Source: Pandoraea communis (GTDB lineage: Bacteria > Pseudomonadota > Gammaproteobacteria > Burkholderiales > Burkholderiaceae). From it: a stretch of DNA of 64,000 nucleotides. Made by a program: the position numbers and the translations under genes. The DNA is taken from the NCBI RefSeq assembly GCF_902459745.1, contig NZ_CABPSJ010000008.1, forward strand, positions 124,001 to 188,000. The letters are read 5' to 3'. This document shows, piece by piece, positions 56,886 through 64,000 of the stretch. Position 1 is the stretch's first letter. Every line of letters begins with the position of its first letter. The notes below the pieces were generated by a model. The model ran no database searches. It was not told the DNA's origin and was given only the letters and a program-made list of their open reading frames with translations.

Positions 56886-56925
56886 AATTGCTCTCAGTGG
56901 CTGGCGTTGCTGTTTCGTGCGCAAC

Positions 56926-58113
56926 TTATTGAAGATTCTCAAAGATTGCGGCGATACCCTGGCCTCCGCCAATACACATCGTGACGAGTGCATAGCGTCC
57001 GCTCACGCGCCTGAGTTCATGCAGTGCCTTGACAGTAATCAGCGCGCCCGTCGCGCCGATCGGATGGCCCAGCGAGATGCCCGAGCCGTTCGGATTCACT
57101 TTCGCCGGGTCGAACCCAAGCTCCTGTGCCACCGCGCAGGCCTGTGCAGCAAAGGCCTCGTTGGCTTCGATCACGTCGAGATCGCCTACGGTGAGTCCCG
57201 CACGCTCGAGCGCGATGCGCGTCGCCGGTACGGGGCCGATGCCCATGTAGAGCGGGTCGACGCCGGCATGCGCGTAGGACACCAGGCGCGCCAGCGGCTT
57301 CAGACCTCGCGCCTCCGCCGTCTTGCGCTCCATCAACAGGACGGCGGCAGCGGCGTCGTTGATGCCGGAGGCGTTGCCAGCCGTCACTGTCCCGTTTTCC
57401 TTCTGGAATATCGGGCGCAGCTCCGCAAGCTCGGTCTGTTCGACGTCCTGGCGCACGTGTTCATCGGTATCGAATACGACTTCCTTGCCTCGCACGCGTC
57501 GGGTCACCGGAACAATCTGCTCCTTGAAGCGGCCCTCGGCGATGGCACGCGAAGCGCGGCGGTGCGATTCGATCGCGAGGGCATCCTGTTGCTCTCGCGT
57601 GATGCTGTACTGTCGCGCAACGTTCTCCGCGGTGACTCCCATATGCACCCGTTGGAACGGGTCGTGCAACGCGCCCAACATCATGTCGATCAGTTGCACG
57701 TTGCCCATGCGCGCGCCGAAGCGAGTGTCGGGCGTAATGTACGGCGCCCGGCTCATGTTCTCGGCGCCGCCACCGATTGCGATGTCGGCGTCACCCAGCA
57801 GAATGGACTGCGCAGCGCAGACGACTGCCTGCAGCCCGGACCCGCAGAGGCGGTTGACATTGAAAGCAGGCGTCGCTTCCGAGATGCCGCCATCGAGTGC
57901 CGCGACGCGCGCCAGATACAGGTCTCTCGGCTCAGTGGCGACAACGTTGCCGAACACGACGTGGCCGACGTCGGCGCCCGCCACTTTCGATCGCGCGAGT
58001 ACCTCGCGCACCACGATCGCACCCAGTTCGGTCGGTGGGAGGTCTTTCAGACTACCGCCGAACTTACCGATAGCCGTGCGAACACCACCGACGACAACGA
58101 CTTCTCTTTGCAT
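56926..58113 (-). CDS. Acetyl-CoA acyltransferase (thiolase)
   Basis: A 395-residue thiolase. The acylated Cys is in NRLCGSGLQAV (about residue 89), the His in GISLGHPIGATG (about 350) and the second Cys in VTMCIGGGQG (about 380). All three are intact. It cleaves 3-ketoacyl-CoA in beta-oxidation, or works in reverse as acetoacetyl-CoA thiolase. It lies between the ETF-quinone oxidoreductase and the dehydrogenase on the same strand. Confidence 0.93.
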   Translation of the reverse strand: MQREVVVVGGVRTAIGKFGGSLKDLPPTELGAIVVREVLARSKVAGADVGHVVFGNVVATEPRDLYLARVAALDGGISEATPAFNVNRLCGSGLQAVVCAAQSILLGDADIAIGGGAENMSRAPYITPDTRFGARMGNVQLIDMMLGALHDPFQRVHMGVTAENVARQYSITREQQDALAIESHRRASRAIAEGRFKEQIVPVTRRVRGKEVVFDTDEHVRQDVEQTELAELRPIFQKENGTVTAGNASGINDAAAAVLLMERKTAEARGLKPLARLVSYAHAGVDPLYMGIGPVPATRIALERAGLTVGDLDVIEANEAFAAQACAVAQELGFDPAKVNPNGSGISLGHPIGATGALITVKALHELRRVSGRYALVTMCIGGGQGIAAIFENLQ

Positions 58114-58175
58114 TTCTTGTGTCTCCCAATGGACGCCGGACGTGCCTCACGCTATGAAGCACGCTCGGGGTTCAA

Positions 58176-59852
58176 TTACATGTTGGAATAGTTGGGGCCG
58201 CCGCCCCCCTCAGGTGCGACCCAAACGATGTTCTGGCTTGGATCCTTGATGTCGCATGTTTTGCAGTGGAGGCAGTTCTGCGCGTTGATGACGAGTTGCT
58301 CGCCACCGCTGTCCTGCTTCACATACTCGTAGACGCCAGCAGGGCAGTAGCGCGATTCGGGCCCCGCATAAGTCCGCCAGTTCACGTTCAGCGCCACCGC
58401 CGGATCCTTAAGCGTCAGATGCGCCGGCTGATTTTCTTCGTGATTGGTGTTGGAGATGAACACCGAGGACAATCTGTCGAAGGTGAGCTTGCCGTCAGGT
58501 TTCGGGTATTCGATCGGCTTGCACTGCGAGGCCGGTTTCAGCGTTTCGTGATCCGAATGCTGGTGGTGCAGCGTCCACGGGACGTTGCCGCGCAACACCT
58601 TTTGCTCGATACCGACCATCAGCGTGCCCAGGTACAGACCTTTGCTCATCCATTGCTTGAAATTTCGGGCGCGGTGCAGCTCGGCGTACAGCCAGGAATT
58701 CCTGAACGCCTCGGGATAGGCCGTAAGCTCATCGCCTTTACGCCCCGCCTGCAATGCCTCAAATGCCGCGTCGGCAGCCAACATGCCCGACTTGATCGCT
58801 GCATGTGATCCCTTGATACGCGATGCGTTCAGGAAGCCCGCGTCGTCACCGACGAGTGCGCCCCCGGAGAACACCAGCTTCGGCAAGGACATCAGGCCGC
58901 CCGCGGTCATCGCGCGCGCGCCGTAAGACAGACGTTTCCCGCCTTCGAGCACCTTGCGGATTTCCGGATGCGTCTTGTACCGCTGGAACTCCTCGAATGG
59001 CGACAGATACGGATTCGAATACCCCAGGCCCACGACGAAGCCGACTACCACCTGACAATCGTTCATGTGGTAGAGAAACGAGCCGCCGTACGTGTCGTTC
59101 TCGAGTGGCCAGCCGGCCGTGTGCATGACCAGGCCCGGCGTATGCTTCGACGGTTCGATCTCCCACACTTCCTTGATGCCGATGCCATAGACCTGAGGAT
59201 CTGCGTTATCGCTCAGCTTGAATTTCTCGTTCAGTTGACGGCCCAACTGCCCGCGTGCGCCCTCACAGAAGAGGGTGTATTTCGCGTGTAACTCCATGCC
59301 GAGCTGGAAGTTCTCCGTCGGCTTGCCGTCCTTGCCGATGCCCAGATTGCCGGTTGCAACGCCTTTGACTGCCCCGTCGTCATCGAACAGCACTTCGGCG
59401 GCCGCAAAGCCGGCGAAGATCTCGACACCGAGCCCTTCCGCCTGTTGCCCCAGCCACCGCGTCACATTGGCTAACGAAACGACATAGTTGCCGTGATTCC
59501 TGAAGTTGTCCGGAAGTGCCCAGGCGGGCACCCCCGTCGAACCGGCTTCGGTGAGAAACAGGAACTTGTCCTCGGTGACCTCCACCGATAGCGGCGCCCC
59601 TTTCTCCTTCCAGTCGGGGATGAGTTCGGTCATGGCGCGTGGGTCCATGACGGCGCCAGACAGGATGTGAGCCCCGATCTCCGAGCCCTTCTCCAGAACG
59701 CACACGGACAACTCGACGCCGTTCTCGGCAGACAACTGCTTGAGGCGGATCGCCGCGGATAGTCCGGCCGGCCCACCGCCGACAATCACGACGTCATAAT
59801 CCATCGACTCGCGTGCGCCAGCCTGTTCGATCGGGCTTGCTGTGCTGAGCAT
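58176..59852 (-). CDS. Electron-transfer flavoprotein:ubiquinone oxidoreductase
   Basis: A 558-residue membrane-associated enzyme from ATG 59852, the usual length. The FAD motif VVIVGGGPAGLSAA is near residue 20. The C-terminal [4Fe-4S] ferredoxin-like domain has YCPAGVYEY and NCLHCKTCDIKDPSQNI. It passes electrons from acyl-CoA dehydrogenase, via ETF, to ubiquinone. The acyl-CoA dehydrogenase gene ends 15 bases upstream, so the two are co-transcribed. Confidence 0.95.
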   Translation of the reverse strand: MLSTASPIEQAGARESMDYDVVIVGGGPAGLSAAIRLKQLSAENGVELSVCVLEKGSEIGAHILSGAVMDPRAMTELIPDWKEKGAPLSVEVTEDKFLFLTEAGSTGVPAWALPDNFRNHGNYVVSLANVTRWLGQQAEGLGVEIFAGFAAAEVLFDDDGAVKGVATGNLGIGKDGKPTENFQLGMELHAKYTLFCEGARGQLGRQLNEKFKLSDNADPQVYGIGIKEVWEIEPSKHTPGLVMHTAGWPLENDTYGGSFLYHMNDCQVVVGFVVGLGYSNPYLSPFEEFQRYKTHPEIRKVLEGGKRLSYGARAMTAGGLMSLPKLVFSGGALVGDDAGFLNASRIKGSHAAIKSGMLAADAAFEALQAGRKGDELTAYPEAFRNSWLYAELHRARNFKQWMSKGLYLGTLMVGIEQKVLRGNVPWTLHHQHSDHETLKPASQCKPIEYPKPDGKLTFDRLSSVFISNTNHEENQPAHLTLKDPAVALNVNWRTYAGPESRYCPAGVYEYVKQDSGGEQLVINAQNCLHCKTCDIKDPSQNIVWVAPEGGGGPNYSNM

Positions 59853-59866
59853 GTCCAACCCCTGCG

Positions 59867-61672
59867 TCAGAACTGGTCGTCGGTCAACGCCAACGCACCT
59901 TCGTTGCCGTCGTGGGCGCCAACGATGGCGGCTTCCAGTGCAGTTGCGAGCGGCAGGATCTGCGTCGCGAAGCAATGGGCGGTTGCCGCCTTGGCGTCAT
60001 AGAACGAGGGATCGTCGTTGCGCTTGTCCGTGGCGACGAGCAACGCCCGGGCAAACTGCCATCCGGACAGCACGATGCCGGCCAGCTTCAGATACGCCAC
60101 GCTGCCGGCAAATACGGCGTTGGGATCATCCTTGGCGTGCGTGAGTACGTAGTCGACCACGTTTGCGAGCGATTCGCGCCCGGCCCCAAGTCGCTTGTGG
60201 AGCGTTTGGAACGCCGCGCTCGATTCGTACGACTTGTGCTCCCACAATGCCGCGAGGGTCTCGTCGATTTTTGCGAGCAGCACCTTGACGACAGCACCGC
60301 CGTCACGCAACGTCTTCCGGCCGACGAGGTCATTGGCCTGAATCGCCGTTGTGCCTTCATAAATGGCGAGGATTCGCGCGTCGCGAAGATGCTGCGCGGC
60401 GCCCGTTTCCTCGATATAGCCCATGCCGCCATGCACCTGCACACCAAGGCTGGCGACCTCGTTTGCCAACTCGGTGCTCCATCCCTTCACCACTGGCACG
60501 AGGTATTCATAGATTGCCTGATGGTCGGCCTGCACCGACGCATCGGTATGACGGTGACCGATGTCGCTGTGCGCTGCCGCGACGTAGGCGAGCGCCCGGG
60601 CACCTTCCGTGAGCGCACGCATGGTAGCGAGCATCCGGCGCACGTCAGGGTGTTTGATGATGCTCAGCGGCGCTTTCGACGAGCCGTCTACGGCACGCCC
60701 TTGCACGCGGTCTTTCGCATAGGCCACGGCCCGCTGATATGCGCGGTCGGCCACGGCAATGCCTTGCACGCCGACACCGAAACGTGCCGCATTCATCATG
60801 ATGAACATGTATTCGAGGCCGCGGTTGGCTTCCCCGACCAGATAGCCGAGGGCCCCACCGTGATCGCCGAACTGGAGCACCGCCGTCGGACTCGCCTTGA
60901 TGCCCAGCTTATGCTCGATGGACACGCAATGCACGTCGTTACGGGCACCCAGCGAGCCGTCTTCGTTGACGACGAATTTCGGCACGATGAAAAGCGACAG
61001 GCCTTTTACGCCCTCGGGGGCGCCGGGCAGGCGAGCGAGTACGAGATGCACGATGTTGCTGGCCATGTCGTGCTCGCCCCACGAGATGAAGATCTTCGTG
61101 CCGAAGATATGGTAGTTGCCGTCGCCGATCGGCTCGGCACGCGTGCGCACCAGCGCGAGGTCCGAACCCGCCTGCGGCTCCGTCAGGTTCATCGTGCCGG
61201 TCCATTCGCCCGAAATCAGCTTCGGCACGTAGCGTTCCTTCTGCGCCTGGCTGCCGGCAATGAGCAACGCCTCGATGGCCCCGTCGGTCAGCACCGGGCA
61301 CAACGCCAGCGACAGGTTCGCGGCATTGAGCATTTCAACGCAGGCGGTCGCGATCAGTTTGGGCAGTCCCTGACCGCCGTACTCGGCCGGGTGGACAACG
61401 CCCTGCCAGCCGCCGTTCACGAACTGAGAAAAGGCTTCCTTGAAGCCGGGCGTCGCGGTGACAACGCCGTCCTTGAAACGACTGGGGTTGATATCACCCT
61501 CGACGTTCAGCGGCGCGATGACGTTGGCGTTGAAGCGGGCCGCCTCGTCGAGCACGGCCTGGGCGCAATCTGGCCCGGCGTCCTCGAAGCCGGGAAGCGC
61601 CGCTACGCGCTCGAGATCGGCCAGTTCCTGCATGGCAAAGAGCATTTCCTTGACGGGTGCGATATAGCTCAT
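59867..61672 (-). CDS. Acyl-CoA dehydrogenase, long C-terminal type
   Basis: A 601-residue flavoenzyme from ATG 61672 (MSYIAPVKEMLFAM). Family motifs are MNLTEPQAGSDLALVRTRA and KIFISWGEHDMASNIVHLVLAR in the beta-domain, and VQVHGGMGYIEETGAAQ with ILAIYEGTTAIQ in the C-terminal helical domain. The length of about 600 residues, with an N-terminal extension and a C-terminal tail, is typical of one proteobacterial subgroup. It starts the operon dehydrogenase - ETF-QO - thiolase - hydroxyacyl dehydrogenase. Its frame is open further 5' only by chance. Confidence 0.93.
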   Translation of the reverse strand: MSYIAPVKEMLFAMQELADLERVAALPGFEDAGPDCAQAVLDEAARFNANVIAPLNVEGDINPSRFKDGVVTATPGFKEAFSQFVNGGWQGVVHPAEYGGQGLPKLIATACVEMLNAANLSLALCPVLTDGAIEALLIAGSQAQKERYVPKLISGEWTGTMNLTEPQAGSDLALVRTRAEPIGDGNYHIFGTKIFISWGEHDMASNIVHLVLARLPGAPEGVKGLSLFIVPKFVVNEDGSLGARNDVHCVSIEHKLGIKASPTAVLQFGDHGGALGYLVGEANRGLEYMFIMMNAARFGVGVQGIAVADRAYQRAVAYAKDRVQGRAVDGSSKAPLSIIKHPDVRRMLATMRALTEGARALAYVAAAHSDIGHRHTDASVQADHQAIYEYLVPVVKGWSTELANEVASLGVQVHGGMGYIEETGAAQHLRDARILAIYEGTTAIQANDLVGRKTLRDGGAVVKVLLAKIDETLAALWEHKSYESSAAFQTLHKRLGAGRESLANVVDYVLTHAKDDPNAVFAGSVAYLKLAGIVLSGWQFARALLVATDKRNDDPSFYDAKAATAHCFATQILPLATALEAAIVGAHDGNEGALALTDDQF

Positions 61673-61899
61673 TCTGGTGCTTTTCCAGTGGACGGTAGTG
61701 AAGAGGCCTGCCATGACACCGGAACGCTGAGATCCTGCACGGCAACTATCGAGCAGATCGTAGCGGCGATCGTCGAGAATCCCGATAACCAAACCGGACC
61801 ATCTATTGACAATTTCGGCCACGAGTCGACCGGGGAGGGCTCCCCGGCAGGACCGGAATATGGGGTGTAGCCAGCCGTCTCGCCGGCAGTGGCCGTCGA

Positions 61900-62931
61900 T
61901 CAGGCCCTGGGCGGGCGGGCCGCAACGGGCCTGTGTGCAGCGTGCCGATACTCGCCCGGCGTGCTGCCGGTCCACTGGCGGAACGCGCGATGGAACGCAG
62001 TGGGGTCGTCAAAGCCGACATCGGCGGCGATCGCCGCAATCGCATCCTGAGTTTCGGTGAGACGCCGGATTGCAATATCCCGTCGCAACTCGTTCTTGAG
62101 CGTCTGGAACGCCGAGCCTTCGGCGGACAGCCGCCGGCAAAGCGTGCGCACCGAGCAGTTGAGGACTTGAGCAACGTCATCGATGGACGGCATATCGGGA
62201 AGTCGCGAGGCAAGACAATCCCTGACCCGATGGCTCGTGAGTTGCTCGTCGAAGGCCACGAATATCCAATCCTCTGGCGCTCGCGCGAGAAACTTGCGCA
62301 GGTCGGCCTTGCGCTGACGCACGCGCATATCGAAATAGGAAGCGCTGAAGCGCATGCGTGTCTGTTTGCAGTCGAACTGCGCCGGTCCCGGGAAGAGATA
62401 AAGGTAATCGACGGCGTGAGGAGGCCGCTCAAACGCGAATTCCACCTGCAGAAGCGGGATCTTTTGACCGATGAGCCACGAACCCACACCATGCGCGAGC
62501 TTCAGCATCAGCTGCTGGCCCAGGGCGCTGACGCCGGCGGGCCCTGCGCGCAACGCAATTTCGGCCACGGGGCCGACGCGAGACGACTCAAATCGAAAGT
62601 CGTCGAGAATCAGATGCATGAACTGGCCGAAGCGGTGCATTGCCGTTTCGAGGTTGGGCGCGTCGAGCAGGCTGAGGCACAGATACTTCAGGGTGCCATT
62701 ACGCAGAGGACGCTCGAAGATACCCGGCATTTCATCGTCGAACTCGATCGCAAGTGCGCGGTAAAGCGTTGAGAATTGCGATTCCGTGACACGCGCCCCG
62801 GGCTCGGTCAGCAGGGCGTCGGAGATACCTGCCGCTTCGAGGTATTGCCTGACGACATCCGGCGGCGCGCCGACGCCGTCGAGGAAACCCCGAACGAGTG
62901 AGATGGGTACGGTGGCGCTCAGTGAATGCAT
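61900..62931 (-). CDS. AraC-family transcription regulator
   Basis: A 343-residue regulator. Residues about 20-200 form the ligand-binding domain of the OruR/ArgR-like AraC subgroup (Arabinose_bd type; SLVRGFLDGVGAPPDVVRQYL, YLCLSLLDAPNLETAMHRFGQF). Residues about 240-335 are two helix-turn-helix motifs (IDDVAQVLNCSVRTLCRRL, IAAIAADVGFDDPTAFHRAFRQWTG). This subgroup often controls fatty-acid or alcohol use. It sits on the same strand directly upstream of the beta-oxidation operon and is the likely regulator. Confidence 0.93.
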   Translation of the reverse strand: MHSLSATVPISLVRGFLDGVGAPPDVVRQYLEAAGISDALLTEPGARVTESQFSTLYRALAIEFDDEMPGIFERPLRNGTLKYLCLSLLDAPNLETAMHRFGQFMHLILDDFRFESSRVGPVAEIALRAGPAGVSALGQQLMLKLAHGVGSWLIGQKIPLLQVEFAFERPPHAVDYLYLFPGPAQFDCKQTRMRFSASYFDMRVRQRKADLRKFLARAPEDWIFVAFDEQLTSHRVRDCLASRLPDMPSIDDVAQVLNCSVRTLCRRLSAEGSAFQTLKNELRRDIAIRRLTETQDAIAAIAADVGFDDPTAFHRAFRQWTGSTPGEYRHAAHRPVAARPPRA

Positions 62932-62992
62932 TGCCGTGATGTGGTTGATGTCGCGTGCGTGCGACGCTCGCCTGAATCGGGCGCAAAGGAAG

Positions 62993-63026
62993 CCGGCCTG
63001 AGTCTCCAGGGGCTCAGGCCGGTTTT
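62993..63026 (-). terminator. Hairpin between the acyl-CoA synthetase and AraC genes
   Basis: A perfect 10-bp stem CCGGCCTGAG / CTCAGGCCGG with a 10-base loop lies just after the synthetase stop codon. The T-run (TTTTCTT) is on the plus-strand side; on the minus strand the tail is only CTTCCTTT. Confidence 0.7.
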
Positions 63027-63048
63027 CTTGCTGTGAAGCTGCGTTGCG

Positions 63049-64000
63049 TCAAACCTTGCGCTCAGGGGAGGTGCGCGGCATTCCGGCGGCACTATCTCCG
63101 GCAAGATCGATCGCGGATGCAGATTGCACGCGTGCACGCAATTCGTACTTTTGGATCTTCCCTGTCGACGTTTTCGGCAGTTCGCCAAACTCCACCCGTT
63201 TCGGCACCTTGAACGCTGCGAGATGCTCTCTGCAGTGCTTGATGATGTCCTCGGTAGTCGCCGTTGCGCCTGCTTTGAGTTCGACGAATGCGCAAGGAAC
63301 TTCGCCCCACTTTGCATCGGGCATTGCAACGACTGCCGCAACGGAAACGGAAGGGTGGCGGTAAAGCACGTCCTCCACTTCTATGCTGGAAATGTTCTCC
63401 CCGCCGGAAATGATGATGTCTTTGCTTCGGTCTCTAATGCGTATATAGCCATCCGGAGACATGACGCCGAGGTCCCCTGTATGAAACCATCCGCCGAAAA
63501 AGGCTTCGTCGGTGGCTTTCGGGTTCTTCAGATACCCTTTCATACAGATGTTGCCGCGAAACATGATTTCGCCAATGGTCTCGCCGTCCGGAGGGACGGC
63601 TTCCAACGTAGCGGGGTCACGTACCGTAACCGCGGCCTGCAGGTGATACCGTACGCCTTGCCGGGCATTGAGCGCGGCTTGGGCATCGTCATCCAGTGCC
63701 GACCACGACGCTTGCTTCGCGCATACCGACGCCGGACCATAGACCTCGGTCAGTCCGTAGACATGGGTCACATCGACCCCGATGTCGTTCAGCTTTGCTA
63801 TCACCGCGGGTGACGGCGGCGCGCCGGCAACCATCGTCGCTACGCGATGGCCGATACCGTGCCGAAGTTCCGCCGGCGCGTTTGCGAGCGAACTCTGAAC
63901 GATCGGCGCACCGCAATAGTGGGTCACCTTCTCGCGACGTATCAACTCGAAAACCTGATTTGCATCAAATCTTCTCAAGCAAACGTTGACACCTGCACGT
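63049..64000 (-). CDS. Acyl-CoA synthetase (AMP-forming), 5' end outside window
   Basis: The C-terminal 317 or so residues of an ANL-superfamily enzyme are present and the frame runs open through the right edge. Visible motifs are HVYGLTEVYGP, GWFHTGDLGVMSPDGYIRI, DRSKDIIISGGENISSIEVED and the catalytic Lys in PKTSTGKIQKYEL. They fit the medium-chain/acyl-CoA synthetase group that carries a CGAPIV motif. It is a second ligase near the beta-oxidation genes, upstream of the AraC regulator on the same strand. Confidence 0.9.
   Translation of the reverse strand, partial: RAGVNVCLRRFDANQVFELIRREKVTHYCGAPIVQSSLANAPAELRHGIGHRVATMVAGAPPSPAVIAKLNDIGVDVTHVYGLTEVYGPASVCAKQASWSALDDDAQAALNARQGVRYHLQAAVTVRDPATLEAVPPDGETIGEIMFRGNICMKGYLKNPKATDEAFFGGWFHTGDLGVMSPDGYIRIRDRSKDIIISGGENISSIEVEDVLYRHPSVSVAAVVAMPDAKWGEVPCAFVELKAGATATTEDIIKHCREHLAAFKVPKRVEFGELPKTSTGKIQKYELRARVQSASAIDLAGDSAAGMPRTSPERKV

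Noticed and set aside
56713-58191. Plus-strand open frame of 492 codons, and a similar frame of 308 codons
   Set aside because: Antisense to the thiolase and dehydrogenase genes, whose catalytic motifs are intact on the minus strand.
59912-61870. Plus-strand open frame of 652 codons
   Set aside because: Antisense shadow of the acyl-CoA dehydrogenase, rich in Arg and His with no family motif.
1-64000. CRISPR array, rRNA or complete tRNA gene
   Set aside because: No regularly spaced direct repeats of CRISPR type and no complete tRNA or rRNA were seen; only the tRNA-Ser 3' remnant at 37221-37234.

Overview
The window looks like chromosomal DNA of a betaproteobacterium of the Burkholderiaceae (Pandoraea, Burkholderia or Paraburkholderia type). 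This rests on the high GC content, the LysM-containing Rhs proteins, the P4-type integrase and AlpA genes, the sulfonate-type ABC transporters and the beta-oxidation genes. No ribosomal RNA or complete tRNA gene was seen, so the genus is an inference.

Region 1 (1-12.2 kb) is a polymorphic-toxin locus. It holds a very large Rhs/YD-repeat protein, cut by the window's left edge, with a LysM domain, a C-terminal toxin tip and a small candidate immunity gene. Next come debris of an IS30-family element interrupted by an IS256-family remnant, then an orphan second Rhs C-terminus. The second tip resembles a GH-E/HNH nuclease and is cut off by a frameshift, but it still has its own TPR-like candidate immunity gene.

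Region 2 (about 12.5-37.2 kb) is accessory DNA that ends as a P4-type integrative element. It has a P4/D5 primase-helicase, iteron-like repeats, two AlpA-like regulators that share a structured leader, and a tyrosine integrase next to a tRNA-Ser 3'-end remnant (the right attachment site). The cargo looks like defence and envelope protection. It includes a DUF4011-helicase-Vsr type giant protein with a possible PIN-like neighbour, an LprI-like protein beside a DnaJ-TM-Ivy-like fusion, and a tightly coupled pair of a nitrilase-fold protein and an SMC-like ABC ATPase with a zinc hook. That pair is the best candidate for an under-described system. The left attachment site is not visible.

Region 3 (37.3-51 kb) starts with a second, internally deleted IS256 copy. 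It then has a GntR/UTRA regulator and an eleven-gene minus-strand cluster: an AprA-like flavoprotein, an AprB-like ferredoxin, two complete taurine/nitrate-type ABC transporters, a HEAT-repeat protein and two amidase-signature enzymes. A perfect 16-bp palindrome upstream of the first gene is a likely GntR operator. The set suggests uptake and breakdown of a small nitrogen- or sulfur-containing organic compound.

Region 4 (51-64 kb) has an IS3-family remnant, two exported DUF1254/DUF1214-type proteins, and a fatty-acid catabolic block: acyl-CoA ligase, 3-hydroxyacyl-CoA dehydrogenase, thiolase, ETF-quinone oxidoreductase, acyl-CoA dehydrogenase, an AraC regulator and a second acyl-CoA ligase that runs off the right edge.
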